This document shows positions 37,063 through 44,864 of a DNA stretch of 64,000 nucleotides, one piece after another. The DNA comes from Pseudogemmobacter lacusdianii (GTDB lineage Bacteria > Pseudomonadota > Alphaproteobacteria > Rhodobacterales > Rhodobacteraceae), in contig NZ_JAVDBT010000007.1 of the NCBI RefSeq assembly GCF_030848395.1, forward strand, positions 1 to 64,000, given 5' to 3'. Numbering within the stretch: the first letter of the stretch is position 1; every line of letters starts with the position of its first letter. The notes beneath the pieces are model-generated. The model was not told the DNA's origin. It was given only the letters and a program-made list of their open reading frames with translations, and made no database searches. The translations under genes were made by a program, and so were the position numbers.

Positions 37063-37956
37063 TTAGCTCAAGATCTCTGGCAGGCTCAGCCCGCGCAGCA
37101 CATCCGACGCGGGCATCGGTCGCTTGCCCTCACGCTGCGCCTCCAGCACTTCCACGGCCCCTTCCGCGCAAGCGATGGTAAAGCCCGCCAGCACCTGCCC
37201 CGGCGCGCCCTCTCCCGCCGCCAGCCGCGAGCGCAACAGTTTCACCCGCTCGCCCGCCACATCGATCCAAGCGCCGGGGAAAGGCGACAGCCCTCGGATC
37301 AACCGATCCACCTCAGCCGCTGGCCGGTCGAACCGCACCCGCGCCTCGGATTTGTCGATCTTGGCGGCGTAGGTCACGCCTTCTTCTGGCTGTGCCTCTG
37401 CCGGCAAAGGCAGCGCGCCCAAGGCCTTCACGATCAGCTCCGCCCCCATAGCCGAGAGCCGATCATGCAACTGCGCCGTGGTCTCTTCCGCACCAATCGC
37501 CAAAGCCTCACGCAGCAGCACCGGCCCGGTGTCGAGCCCTGCCTCCATCTGCATGATGCAAACGCCGGTCTCGGCATCGCCCGCCATGATCGCGCGATGG
37601 ATCGGCGCGGCCCCGCGCCAACGCGGCAACAGGCTCGCGTGGATGTTGAGACACCCCAACCGAGGCGCATCGAGCACAGCCTGTGGCAAGATCAGCCCGT
37701 AAGCCACCACCACCGCCACATCCGCCTGCAAAGCGGCAAATTCCGCCAAAGCCTCGGGCGTCTTCACCGAGACCGGATGGCGCACCGGCAGGCCCAAAGC
37801 CTCCGCCGCCACTTGCACTGGGGATTTGCGATCCGCCTTGCCACGCCCTGCCGGACGAGGCGGCTGGGAATAGGCGCAGACCACCTCATGCTCTGCCGCC
37901 AAAGCCTGCAAGACCGGCACCGAAAACTCGGGCGTCCCCATGAAGATCACACGCAT
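37063..37956 (-). CDS. fmt: Methionyl-tRNA formyltransferase
   Basis: Formylates initiator Met-tRNA using 10-formyl-THF. The 297-residue protein has the N-terminal [19 protein letters not shown], the catalytic Asn/His of [16 protein letters not shown], the Asp in GLDTGPVLL, and a C-terminal OB domain (about 205-297). It lies 24 bases downstream of the last of three deformylase genes, so formylation and deformylation are encoded together. Confidence 0.97.
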   Translation of the reverse strand: MRVIFMGTPEFSVPVLQALAAEHEVVCAYSQPPRPAGRGKADRKSPVQVAAEALGLPVRHPVSVKTPEALAEFAALQADVAVVVAYGLILPQAVLDAPRLGCLNIHASLLPRWRGAAPIHRAIMAGDAETGVCIMQMEAGLDTGPVLLREALAIGAEETTAQLHDRLSAMGAELIVKALGALPLPAEAQPEEGVTYAAKIDKSEARVRFDRPAAEVDRLIRGLSPFPGAWIDVAGERVKLLRSRLAAGEGAPGQVLAGFTIACAEGAVEVLEAQREGKRPMPASDVLRGLSLPEILS

Positions 37957-37980
37957 CGCATCACTCCCCGCCGGGCCGCC

Positions 37981-38481
37981 TTACAGCAGCCCTTCCTTCT
38001 TCGCCCGCTTCAAGAACATCTCGCGCTTCAACCGGCTCAGCCGGTCGAAATACATCTTGCCCGCCAGATGGTCGATCTGGTGCTGCACACTCGTGGCCCA
38101 AAGATCCACGAAATCCCGCTCTTCCACAGCCCCTTCGGCATTCATGAACCGCACCGTCACCGCACGCGGCCGCGCAATCACCGCCGAAGTGCCCGGCAGA
38201 TTGGGCGAGGCTTCTTCATGCTCGCGCAACTTCACGCTGGCATGCAGAACCTCCGGGTTCGCCATCAGCACCGCTTGGCCGCGCTTTTCCGAGCAATCGA
38301 CCACCGCCAGCCGCAACGGCACACCAATCTGCACCGCGGCAAGGCCGTAACCCGGCATCGCCTCCATCGTATCGACCATATCGGCCCAGATCGCGCGGAT
38401 CTCATCGGTGATCTCGCTCACATCCGCCGCAGGCTGGCGCAAGATTTGCTGCGGCCAGCGCAGACAGGTTCGGGCAGTCAT
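37981..38481 (-). CDS. Degenerate peptide deformylase paralogue, probably inactive
   Basis: A 166-residue member of the deformylase fold with motif 1 intact (GYGLAAVQIG), but with motif 2 EGCLS replaced by EASPN, so the metal-binding Cys is gone, and motif 3 HExxH changed to HQIDH, losing the catalytic Glu. Both metal-ligand histidines remain. The rest of the fold, from ILRQPAADVSEI to the C-terminal basic helix (RLSRLKREMFLKRAKKEGLL in part), follows Def. It is not disrupted by stops, so it is probably maintained for a non-catalytic role. Its ATG overlaps the stop of the upstream def gene as TAATG. Confidence 0.9.
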   Translation of the reverse strand: MTARTCLRWPQQILRQPAADVSEITDEIRAIWADMVDTMEAMPGYGLAAVQIGVPLRLAVVDCSEKRGQAVLMANPEVLHASVKLREHEEASPNLPGTSAVIARPRAVTVRFMNAEGAVEERDFVDLWATSVQHQIDHLAGKMYFDRLSRLKREMFLKRAKKEGLL

Positions 38482-38993
38482 TACGAAATCTCCACATTGT
38501 TCTTTGGCAATTCCAGCTCTGACAAAGCCAAAGCCCGCGCCGCCTCGTCCAGATGATCCAAGGTCAAAACCCCATCCAAATGGTCATATTCATGCTGCGC
38601 ACAGATCGCCGCCATGCCGGTCAAGGTCTCTTCCTGCACGGCACCGTCCAGATCCACCCAGCGCATCCGCACCGATTGCGCGCGCGTGATCATCGTCGTC
38701 GGACCGGGAATCGACAGACACCCTTCCGGCCCCTCAGCCTGCTCGTCCGAGCGCCACAGAACCTCCGGGTTCACCATGACGACGGGCGCGCGCGCGCCCT
38801 CTTTCCACGTCACATCCATCACGAAAAGCCGCAGCATCGCCCCGACCTGAGGTGCCGCCAAACCGCGCCCCGGTGCGGCATACATCGTCTCCAGCATCGC
38901 CGCCGCCAGATCCCGCAAAGCATCATCCAGCACCGCAGGCGCACAAACCGTGCCAAGCCGCGCATCGGGATAGGTCAGGATCGGCAGCACCAT
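38481..38993 (-). CDS. def: Peptide deformylase
   Basis: Removes the N-formyl group from new polypeptides. The 170-residue protein has all three motifs: GRGLAAPQVG, EGCLSIPG with the metal Cys, and QHEYDHLDG with both histidines and the catalytic Glu. It lacks the basic C-terminal tail of the gene near 39.5 kb and ends in an acidic and polar tail (LELPKNNVEIS). It is translationally coupled to the degenerate paralogue. Upstream (right), the opposite-strand secreted-protein gene separates it from the other def. Confidence 0.95.
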   Translation of the reverse strand: MVLPILTYPDARLGTVCAPAVLDDALRDLAAAMLETMYAAPGRGLAAPQVGAMLRLFVMDVTWKEGARAPVVMVNPEVLWRSDEQAEGPEGCLSIPGPTTMITRAQSVRMRWVDLDGAVQEETLTGMAAICAQHEYDHLDGVLTLDHLDEAARALALSELELPKNNVEIS

Positions 38994-39073
38994 GCGAAAT
39001 TCCTTTCGTGCATTCAGGGCCGATTACCGCTATCTTGCGCCGAAGTCACGCCAGCGCCGGCCCGAGGTCCTCT

Positions 39074-39487
39074 ATGTGCTCTTCCCGCCATGTTTTTGCC
39101 CGTGCTCTTGGCCTGTCGCTCTGCCTGACAAGTCTGTCGCTGCCCGCCTTCGCCGATCGCGGCGCAACCGCGCAACTGCCCGACGCCGCCCAGATCGCCG
39201 CCGCCGCCAGCCCCGAGTTTCTGCATGCCTTGGTTATGGCCAATATCACCTCGACGAACTGCCCCGGCCATGCGCTCAGCGATGATGAATGGGCGCTGAT
39301 CACCGGCACCGCCGACCGGGTGGCCGCCGCGCTGAACATCGACAACCGCAGCTTCAACGACAATTACTACAGCCCCGCTTTCGCCGCATTGGATCAAGCC
39401 GGCACCTGCGACAGCGAAGGCGCCAAGATCGCCCCCTTGATCAAACGCCTGCGCAAAATGGGCGGCAGCGCCGATCCGATCGGCTGA
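39074..39487 (+). CDS. Small secreted protein of unknown function
   Basis: A 137-residue protein with a Sec signal peptide (about 1-27, hydrophobic ALGLSLCLTSLSLPAFA, then DRG). The mature part of about 110 residues holds two Cys (TSTNCPGHAL, AGTCDSEG), probably a disulfide, and helical segments. GAGG lies 5 bases before the ATG at 39074; the open frame to the left is antisense to def and not used. I do not recognise a family. It is on the plus strand inside an otherwise minus-strand def-fmt group, with its stop 6 bases from the stop of the next def gene. Confidence 0.8.
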   Translation: MCSSRHVFARALGLSLCLTSLSLPAFADRGATAQLPDAAQIAAAASPEFLHALVMANITSTNCPGHALSDDEWALITGTADRVAAALNIDNRSFNDNYYSPAFAALDQAGTCDSEGAKIAPLIKRLRKMGGSADPIG

Positions 39488-39493
39488 TCGCGC

Positions 39494-40009
39494 TCAGCCC
39501 AACCGCGCCCGCTCGCGCTTCAGCTTTTCCATCTTCCGCGTGATCATCTGCCGCTTCAACGGCCCCAGATAATCAATGAAAAGCTTGCCGTTCAGGTGGT
39601 CCATCTCATGCTGCACGCAGGTGGCCCAAAGCCCCTCAAAGGTCTTCTCTTGCGTGACGCCATCAAGATCCATCCAGCGCACCTTCACCATCGACGGGCG
39701 CTGCACCTCGGCATATTGCTGCGGGATCGAAAGACAGCCCTCTTCATAAGCCGAGAGATCTTCCGAGGCCCAAGTGATCTCGGGGTTGATCAAGACCATC
39801 GGCTCCGGTGCCGTTTCCTTGGCGCAATCCATCACCAGAACCTGCTTCGTCACCCCAACCTGAGGCGCCGCCAGACCAATACCGGGCGCATCATACATGG
39901 TTTCCAGCATATCAGCGGCCAGCGCGCTGATCTCTGGGGTGATTTCGACAACAGGCTCGCAAGCCTTCTTGAGACGGGGATCAGGATGGATCAGGATGGG
40001 GCGGATCAT
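39494..40009 (-). CDS. def: Peptide deformylase, principal copy
   Basis: A 171-residue deformylase with GIGLAAPQVG, EGCLSIPQQ and QHEMDHLNG intact, and the basic C-terminal helix (KRQMITRKMEKLKRERARL) that in Def docks on the ribosome. This suggests it is the main housekeeping enzyme. Start 40009 gives MIRPILIHPDPRLKK, the usual beginning; a start at 40057 adds 16 residues. Neither has a good ribosome-binding site. It is convergent with the secreted-protein gene and divergent from the MalY-type gene. Confidence 0.95.
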   Translation of the reverse strand: MIRPILIHPDPRLKKACEPVVEITPEISALAADMLETMYDAPGIGLAAPQVGVTKQVLVMDCAKETAPEPMVLINPEITWASEDLSAYEEGCLSIPQQYAEVQRPSMVKVRWMDLDGVTQEKTFEGLWATCVQHEMDHLNGKLFIDYLGPLKRQMITRKMEKLKRERARLG

Positions 40010-40113
40010 AGGCTGGATGTAAGGGATCGACCCGCCAAGGCGCAAGAGGAGGCGCATCTTGGGTCAAAATTCCAACCTCAGCAGCAATAGCAGAACAAAT
40101 TACCAAGCATCAC

Positions 40114-40139
40114 AATTGAAATAGTACTTTATTCCAATT
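40114..40139. promoter_or_regulatory. Palindromic operator-like site before the MalY-type gene
   Basis: AATTGAAATA (40114-40123) and TATTCCAATT (40130-40139) are inverted copies with one mismatch and a 6-base spacer. The site is AT-rich in a GC-rich chromosome and lies in the divergent gap between def and the lyase gene, ending 42 bases before the preferred ATG at 40182. Confidence 0.5.
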
Positions 40140-40181
40140 ATGACTGCACATCAGGAACAACCACCCGGAATACCCCACCAG

Positions 40182-41351
40182 ATGAGCTTTGATACCGCCG
40201 TGAACCGCTTCGGATCCCATTGCGTCAAATGGGATATGATGGAGACCCTTTACGGCCTCGCGCCGCAAGAGGGGCTGGCCATGTGGGTCGCCGATATGGA
40301 ATTCGCGCCCCCGCCTGCCGTGCAAGAAGCGCTGGAGAAGATGACCGCGCATGGCATCTACGGCTATTTCGGTGACGAATCGAAATATCTCGCGGCAATT
40401 TGCTGGTGGATGGAAAACCGCCACGGCTGGACGGTGGACCCCAGCCACATCTTCTCAACGCATGGCCTTGTGAATGGCACCGGCCTTTGCATCGATGCCT
40501 TCACCGTGCCCGGAGACGGCGTGGTGCTGATGACCCCGGTTTACCACGCCTTCGCCCGCACCATCGCCGCCGCCGGGCGTCAGGTGGTGGAATGCCCGCT
40601 CGCCCTGCGCGATGGCCGCTATGAGATGGATTTCGCCGCTTGGGACGCCCAGATGACCGGGCGCGAAAAGATGCTGATCCTCTGCTCGCCGCACAATCCC
40701 GGCGGTCGCGTCTGGACGCTGGACGAATTGCAAGCCGTGGCTGACTTCTGCCGCCGCCATGACCTCATCCTTGTCTCGGATGAGATCCACCATGACCTGC
40801 TGTTCGCGGGCCAAAAGCACCATGTCATGGCCAAGATCGACGGGATCGAGGACCGGCTGGTGATGATGACCGCCGCCACCAAGACCTTTAACATCGCAGG
40901 CTCGCATACCGGCAATGTGATCATCGCCGACCCCGCCTTGCGCAAACGCTTTGCCGATCGGATGAATGCTCTTGGCATCTCGGCCAACTCCTTTGGCCTG
41001 CATATGGTCACTGCCGCCTATAGCCCCGAGGGCGCGGCTTGGCTTGATGCGCTGATGGACTACCTCACCGAGAACCGCCGGATCTTCGACGAAGGCATCG
41101 CGGCCATCCCGGGGCTGAAATCCATGCCGTTGGAGGCGACCTATCTCGCTTGGGTCGATTTCTCCGGCACCGGCATGACGCCTGCAGAATTCATCGCAAG
41201 GGTCGAGAAAGAGGCCAAGATCGCCACCAACCATGGCAGCGCCTTTGGCTCGGGGGGCGAGCAATTCCTGCGTTTCAACATCGCTGCGCCCCGCGCCCAT
41301 ATCGTCGAGGCCGTCAGCCGCCTGCAACGCGTCTTCGCCGATCTGCAATAA
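40182..41351 (+). CDS. MalY/PatB-type PLP-dependent C-S lyase (cystathionine beta-lyase or aminotransferase)
   Basis: A 389-residue fold-type I PLP enzyme of the MalY/PatB group. The PLP Lys is in TKTFNIAG, the Asp that holds the pyridine nitrogen is in SDEIHHD, and CSPHNPGGRVW is the usual Asn motif. The early MWVADMEFAPPPAVQEAL block separates MalY-type enzymes from other aminotransferases. Cleavage of cystathionine or another cysteine conjugate is likely. ATG 40182 fits family starts (MSFDTAVNR); ATG 40140 adds 14 residues but sits against the operator-like palindrome. Confidence 0.92.
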   Translation: MSFDTAVNRFGSHCVKWDMMETLYGLAPQEGLAMWVADMEFAPPPAVQEALEKMTAHGIYGYFGDESKYLAAICWWMENRHGWTVDPSHIFSTHGLVNGTGLCIDAFTVPGDGVVLMTPVYHAFARTIAAAGRQVVECPLALRDGRYEMDFAAWDAQMTGREKMLILCSPHNPGGRVWTLDELQAVADFCRRHDLILVSDEIHHDLLFAGQKHHVMAKIDGIEDRLVMMTAATKTFNIAGSHTGNVIIADPALRKRFADRMNALGISANSFGLHMVTAAYSPEGAAWLDALMDYLTENRRIFDEGIAAIPGLKSMPLEATYLAWVDFSGTGMTPAEFIARVEKEAKIATNHGSAFGSGGEQFLRFNIAAPRAHIVEAVSRLQRVFADLQ

Positions 41352-41432
41352 ATCCGCGACCTCAGCGCTGCCCCCTATCACTTCTGCGGGACCGGACTTC
41401 CGGCCCCGCGCGCGATTGGCTAGCACATTCCC

Positions 41433-41969
41433 ATGCGCCACCTCGCCCGCCTTTTCTCCGCACTTTGCCTTCTGGCCCTGCTGGCGGCTGCGGCCCTGCT
41501 CTACTTGCAGGCCAGCCGCCCACCAGATCTGATCGAGGCCCCGCTCACCGGCCCGATCGAGCGGATCTTGGTCGAGAAATCCGCCCGCCGCATCACGCTT
41601 TACCAAGACGGTATCGCCGTGCGGGTCTGGCCAATGGCGCTTGGCTTTGCCCCCGAAGGTGACAAAACCCGCGAAGGCGATGGCCGCACGCCCGAGGGGC
41701 TGTTCACCATCAACCGCCGCAACGACCGCTCAGCCTTCCACCTCTCTTTGGGCCTCGACTACCCGCAAAAGGATGACATCGCCCGCGCCCGCAAAGGTGG
41801 CTACTCCCCCGGCGGCGACATTATGATCCACGGCCAACCCAATGCCGTGCGAGAGCCCTTCACCGTCCCCGGCGATTGGACCGCCGGCTGTATCGCGATC
41901 ACCAATGCCCAGATGCGCGAGATTTGGGATCATATCCCCATCGGCACCAAAGTCGAAATCCGCCCCTAA
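41433..41969 (+). CDS. L,D-transpeptidase (YkuD domain)
   Basis: A 178-residue exported enzyme that forms 3-3 peptidoglycan cross-links or attaches proteins to the wall. The N-terminus is a signal anchor (about 6-26, FSALCLLALLAAAALLYL). The catalytic domain has IMIHGQPN and the active-site Cys in TAGCIAITNAQM, the HX(14-17)(S/T)HGChN pattern in its YafK-like form. It is likely to work with EnvC, CtpA and LrgAB elsewhere in the window. It is 82 bases downstream of the PLP lyase, but no functional link is evident. Confidence 0.94.
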   Translation: MRHLARLFSALCLLALLAAAALLYLQASRPPDLIEAPLTGPIERILVEKSARRITLYQDGIAVRVWPMALGFAPEGDKTREGDGRTPEGLFTINRRNDRSAFHLSLGLDYPQKDDIARARKGGYSPGGDIMIHGQPNAVREPFTVPGDWTAGCIAITNAQMREIWDHIPIGTKVEIRP

Positions 41970-41979
41970 AGGCGGATTT
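41956..41979. terminator. Hairpin over the L,D-transpeptidase stop codon
   Basis: AAATCCGCC (41956-41964) pairs with GGCGGATTT (41971-41979), a 9-bp stem with a 6-base loop containing the TAA stop. It lies in a 43-bp convergent gap. The T tract is poor on both strands, so termination is only a possibility. Confidence 0.4.
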
Positions 41980-42012
41980 GCGGTCGCATCAATACTGGAA
42001 TGAAAACCCTTT

Positions 42013-42366
42013 TCAGGATTTCGTCAGATACCCCGCAGGCGGGCTCTCGCCGCGCCAAAAATCCACCGGAGCCGTGCTGCTCACCGGTGTTGCGCGCTTG
42101 AAATCGCAGATCAATTCGCCATTCTCGGCGGTCGAGGCGATGATCAGGCATTGCAGCACATGGCGCGGCCCGTCGTAAACATCGACCAGCCCGCGCAGCT
42201 TGCCGGGCGCAAGGCCGCCATCCAAGGCAAAGCCATTTTGCCAAAGCCGCAGCACAGGAAAGACCGCGTCGCCCAGCTGCACATGCAGTCGCGAGCGTTT
42301 GCGTTGCTCGCGCTTGCGGGCCGCATCCAGCCCCTCGCGCACCTCAATCGGCAGAAACTCAAGCAT
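42013..42366 (-). CDS. Conserved hypothetical protein next to cobD
   Basis: A 117-residue soluble protein, rich in charged residues at the N-terminus (REGLDAARKREQRKRSRL), then a beta-rich core (VQLGDAVFPVLRLWQNGFAL, RGLVDVYDGPRHVLQCLII) and a short tail. The core resembles PilZ-type or similar small beta-barrel domains, though the PilZ RxxxR/DxSxxG motif is not clearly present. GGAGGG is just upstream of ATG 42366. Similar proteins occur across Rhodobacteraceae without known function. It is divergent from cobD. Confidence 0.82.
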   Translation of the reverse strand: MLEFLPIEVREGLDAARKREQRKRSRLHVQLGDAVFPVLRLWQNGFALDGGLAPGKLRGLVDVYDGPRHVLQCLIIASTAENGELICDFKRATPVSSTAPVDFWRGESPPAGYLTKS

Positions 42367-42557
42367 GACCTCTCCCTCCTGACCCCATCCTTCGACAAAA
42401 CGTGCCAAAATCAAGGCCCGTTCCTTATGCCTCTGAGAAGTTTCAGGAATGTGAAGCCAGAGTGACCGTTTTGCCGCATCAAAGGCCGGGGGCTTCTGTG
42501 CCGCGATACGCAGATGGCGCTTGCGTCGCGGCAAGGGGCCGCGCACCACTTCCTGCC

Positions 42558-43502
42558 ATGACAGCTCCGATTCTCGCCCTCGCCCTGATTCTTGACGCCT
42601 GGCTCGGAGAGCCGGATTGGCTCTGGCGCCGCTTGCCGCATCCCGCCGTGCTGATGGGACGGCTGATCGGCAGGCTCGACCGCCGCTTCAACCGCGCGCC
42701 CGCCGCAAAAGCCGCCGGCATCGTGATGACCATTGGCCTCGCCATCTTCGCCGGCCTTCTTGGCTATGTGATCCACCTGATCCCCGATTATGGCGTGCTC
42801 GAGGTGATCACCGTGGCCATTCTCCTCGCCCAGCGCAGTCTGGTCGATCACGTTGGCGCCGTTGCAAAAGCGCTGCGCCGCAGCTTGGAAGAGGGCAAGG
42901 CCGCCGTCGCCATGATCGTCGGTCGTGACACCGCCGTGATGCAAGAGCCTCAGGTCGCGCGCGGCGCCATCGAATCCGCCGCCGAGAACCTCTCAGACGG
43001 GGTGATCGCCCCGGCCTTTTGGTATCTCATCGGCGGACTTCCGGGCCTGATGATCTACAAATTCGCCAACACCGCCGACAGCATGGTTGGCCATATGACG
43101 CCGCGCCACCGCGATTTCGGTTGGGCCTCGGCGCGCTGGGATGACCTTCTGAACCTGATTCCGGCCCGACTGACAGCCGTTCTCATCGCGCTCACCTCCG
43201 GTTGGCATGACCCAAGGCCCGTGCTGCGCGACGCCCCCAAACACCGCAGCCCCAATGCCGGCTGGCCCGAGTCGGTGCTGGCCCCGGTGCTGAACGTCTC
43301 CCTCGCCGGTCCGCGCAGCTACAACGGCCGCATGACCGACTTCCCTTGGGTCTGGCCCGAGGGCCGCCGCGACCCCGGTCCCGCCGATATCGAGGCCGCC
43401 TGCCGCGCCCTCTGGCGCGCTTGGGCTGGCATGCTCGCGCTCAGCCTGCTCATCACTGCAATCCTTGGTCTGACCACCGGCCTTGGCCCCGGCGGAGGAT
43501 GA
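42558..43502 (+). CDS. cobD: Adenosylcobinamide-phosphate synthase
   Basis: Attaches aminopropanol phosphate to adenosylcobyric acid in cobalamin synthesis (CobD/CbiB). The 314-residue membrane protein has LILDAWLGEPDWLWRRLPHPAVLMGRLIG at the N-terminus (given in parts: LDAWLGEPDW, HPAVLMGRLI), the conserved ESAAENLSDGVIAPAFWYL region (SAAENLSDGV), and NTADSMVGH. Five or so membrane segments are visible. ATG 42558 is the first with family-like sequence; the frame is open far upstream. No cobalamin riboswitch was found. It overlaps the next gene (ATGA). Confidence 0.94.
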   Translation: MTAPILALALILDAWLGEPDWLWRRLPHPAVLMGRLIGRLDRRFNRAPAAKAAGIVMTIGLAIFAGLLGYVIHLIPDYGVLEVITVAILLAQRSLVDHVGAVAKALRRSLEEGKAAVAMIVGRDTAVMQEPQVARGAIESAAENLSDGVIAPAFWYLIGGLPGLMIYKFANTADSMVGHMTPRHRDFGWASARWDDLLNLIPARLTAVLIALTSGWHDPRPVLRDAPKHRSPNAGWPESVLAPVLNVSLAGPRSYNGRMTDFPWVWPEGRRDPGPADIEAACRALWRAWAGMLALSLLITAILGLTTGLGPGGG

Positions 43503-44503
43503 CAAGTGTGACCGCCCCCCAAGCCAAACCCAGCGCCAACGCCGCCTCGCGTCGCGCAGCCGCGAAGCAAAAGCCAAGCGAGGCCGGGACTTGGGGCGTG
43601 GTCTCCACCGTCAAGGCCCCCGCCGAGCAAATTGCCGCCTTCGTCGCCTATCATCTGAACTTAGGCGCCGCGCAGATCTGGCTTTACTTCGACGACCCAA
43701 AAGATCCTGCCCTCCCCCGTTTTGCAAATCTGCCGCTGGTTACCGCCACCCCTTGCGATGAGGCGCATTGGCAGCATCTCAAAGGCCGCCCTGATCGGCA
43801 CCAGAACCGGCAGGCCAAGAATGCCCGTGCCGCTTACCGGGACTGTCACCTCGCCTGGCTCGCCCATATTGACGTGGACGAATTTCTGCACCGCGCCCGC
43901 CCCGAGAGTGAGACCATCAGCGATATCCTCGCCTCGCTGCCGCCCGAACAGGCCACCCTGCGGGTCGAGCCCTTCGAGGCGATGCACGAGCCCAGCCTGC
44001 CCGATGACATTTTCACCGCCCGCCAGTTTCGCGGTGCGCTAAAGCCCCGCCATGCCCATCTGCGCGGGCCCGTGCTTGGCCCCTACGCCCAGATCCTGCC
44101 GCAGGCGCATCTGTCGCATAGCAATGGCAAAAGCTTCTTCCGCACCGGGGTTGCGGGCCTTCAACTCCGCCTCCACTCGGCCTTTTTCAAAGGCGAGAGG
44201 TTAGCGGCCCCGCCCTTTGACCGCCGACTGCAGCTTTTACACTTTCATGCGCAAGACCGTGCCGCATGGCTGGCTGCCCTGCCCTTCCGGCTGACTCGGG
44301 GCGCTTATCAATATCACCCAGAGCTGCAGGCCCATCTGCAGGCAGCAAGCCCCGAGGGCATTGTCAGTTTTTACGACCACACCCAGCGTCTGACGCCAGA
44401 GTTGGCGGCGCTGTTGGCCGAGGAGGGCCGGTTGATTGAGGGACGCCTGAACCTGCGCGCCGCCGTCGCCGCATTGCCAGGTTTTGACGCGGACCCAAAG
44501 TGA
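43499..44503 (+). CDS. Glycosyltransferase family 2-like protein
   Basis: A 334-residue protein of the glyco_tranf_2_4 type found in Rhodobacteraceae. It has an N-terminal nucleotide-sugar region (WGVVSTVKAPAEQIAAFVAYHLNLGA, in parts), a DxD-like LAHIDVDEFLHR at about 122-133, and HFHAQDRAAW later. There is no signal peptide. Substrate unknown. The ATG overlaps the cobD stop codon, with GGAGG directly adjacent; the in-frame GTG at 43508, 9 bases after GGAGG, may be the real start. The coupling to cobD is structural; no pathway link is known. Confidence 0.85.
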   Translation: MTSVTAPQAKPSANAASRRAAAKQKPSEAGTWGVVSTVKAPAEQIAAFVAYHLNLGAAQIWLYFDDPKDPALPRFANLPLVTATPCDEAHWQHLKGRPDRHQNRQAKNARAAYRDCHLAWLAHIDVDEFLHRARPESETISDILASLPPEQATLRVEPFEAMHEPSLPDDIFTARQFRGALKPRHAHLRGPVLGPYAQILPQAHLSHSNGKSFFRTGVAGLQLRLHSAFFKGERLAAPPFDRRLQLLHFHAQDRAAWLAALPFRLTRGAYQYHPELQAHLQAASPEGIVSFYDHTQRLTPELAALLAEEGRLIEGRLNLRAAVAALPGFDADPK

Positions 44504-44864
44504 GGGTGTAGCCTCTGGTCCGCGCCTTAACTGGACCCCGGGGAAACACGCAAAAAGCATGGCTATTGGGTTGGACAACCGTCCAAATCAGCCCCGCCAT
44601 TACACTGATAAGTAAAAAGCCAAACATTGCGACACCCGGTCGAGAGCTCTCCCGACCTTTGTCACCCGATTCGGCTTAACAAAGCCTTTAAGCGCCCCAG
44701 ACGCCGCTCTACAGGCCCTCACCCGGCGCGCGTTGCAGCCGCCCGTGTCAAAGGCGCTAACTCACCGCAAAGACTTAGATTTTTAGCGCCCGAGATCCGC
44801 AAGAATAGCCGCACCTCTGACGGTTCCGCATCCGCGCCCCCGGGAGGCGCCGGCCCAAACCAAA
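44504..44864. other. 361-bp convergent gap without a gene
   Basis: I see no credible coding frame. Two small inverted repeats are present: TTGGAC/GTCCAA around AACC (44571-44586), and GGCGCTAA (44753-44760) with TTAGCGCC (44783-44790) across a 22-base loop. Neither has a T tract. No copy of the palindromic family seen in other convergent gaps is present here. Confidence 0.6.

Noticed and set aside
42367-42557. Possible cobalamin riboswitch upstream of cobD (and before the pduO gene)
   Set aside because: I looked for a B12-box-like core and a matching stem and did not see one in either leader.
44753-44790. GGCGCTAA...TTAGCGCC as a terminator for smc or the glycosyltransferase
   Set aside because: The 22-base loop is long and there is no T tract; kept only as a remark in the gap description.
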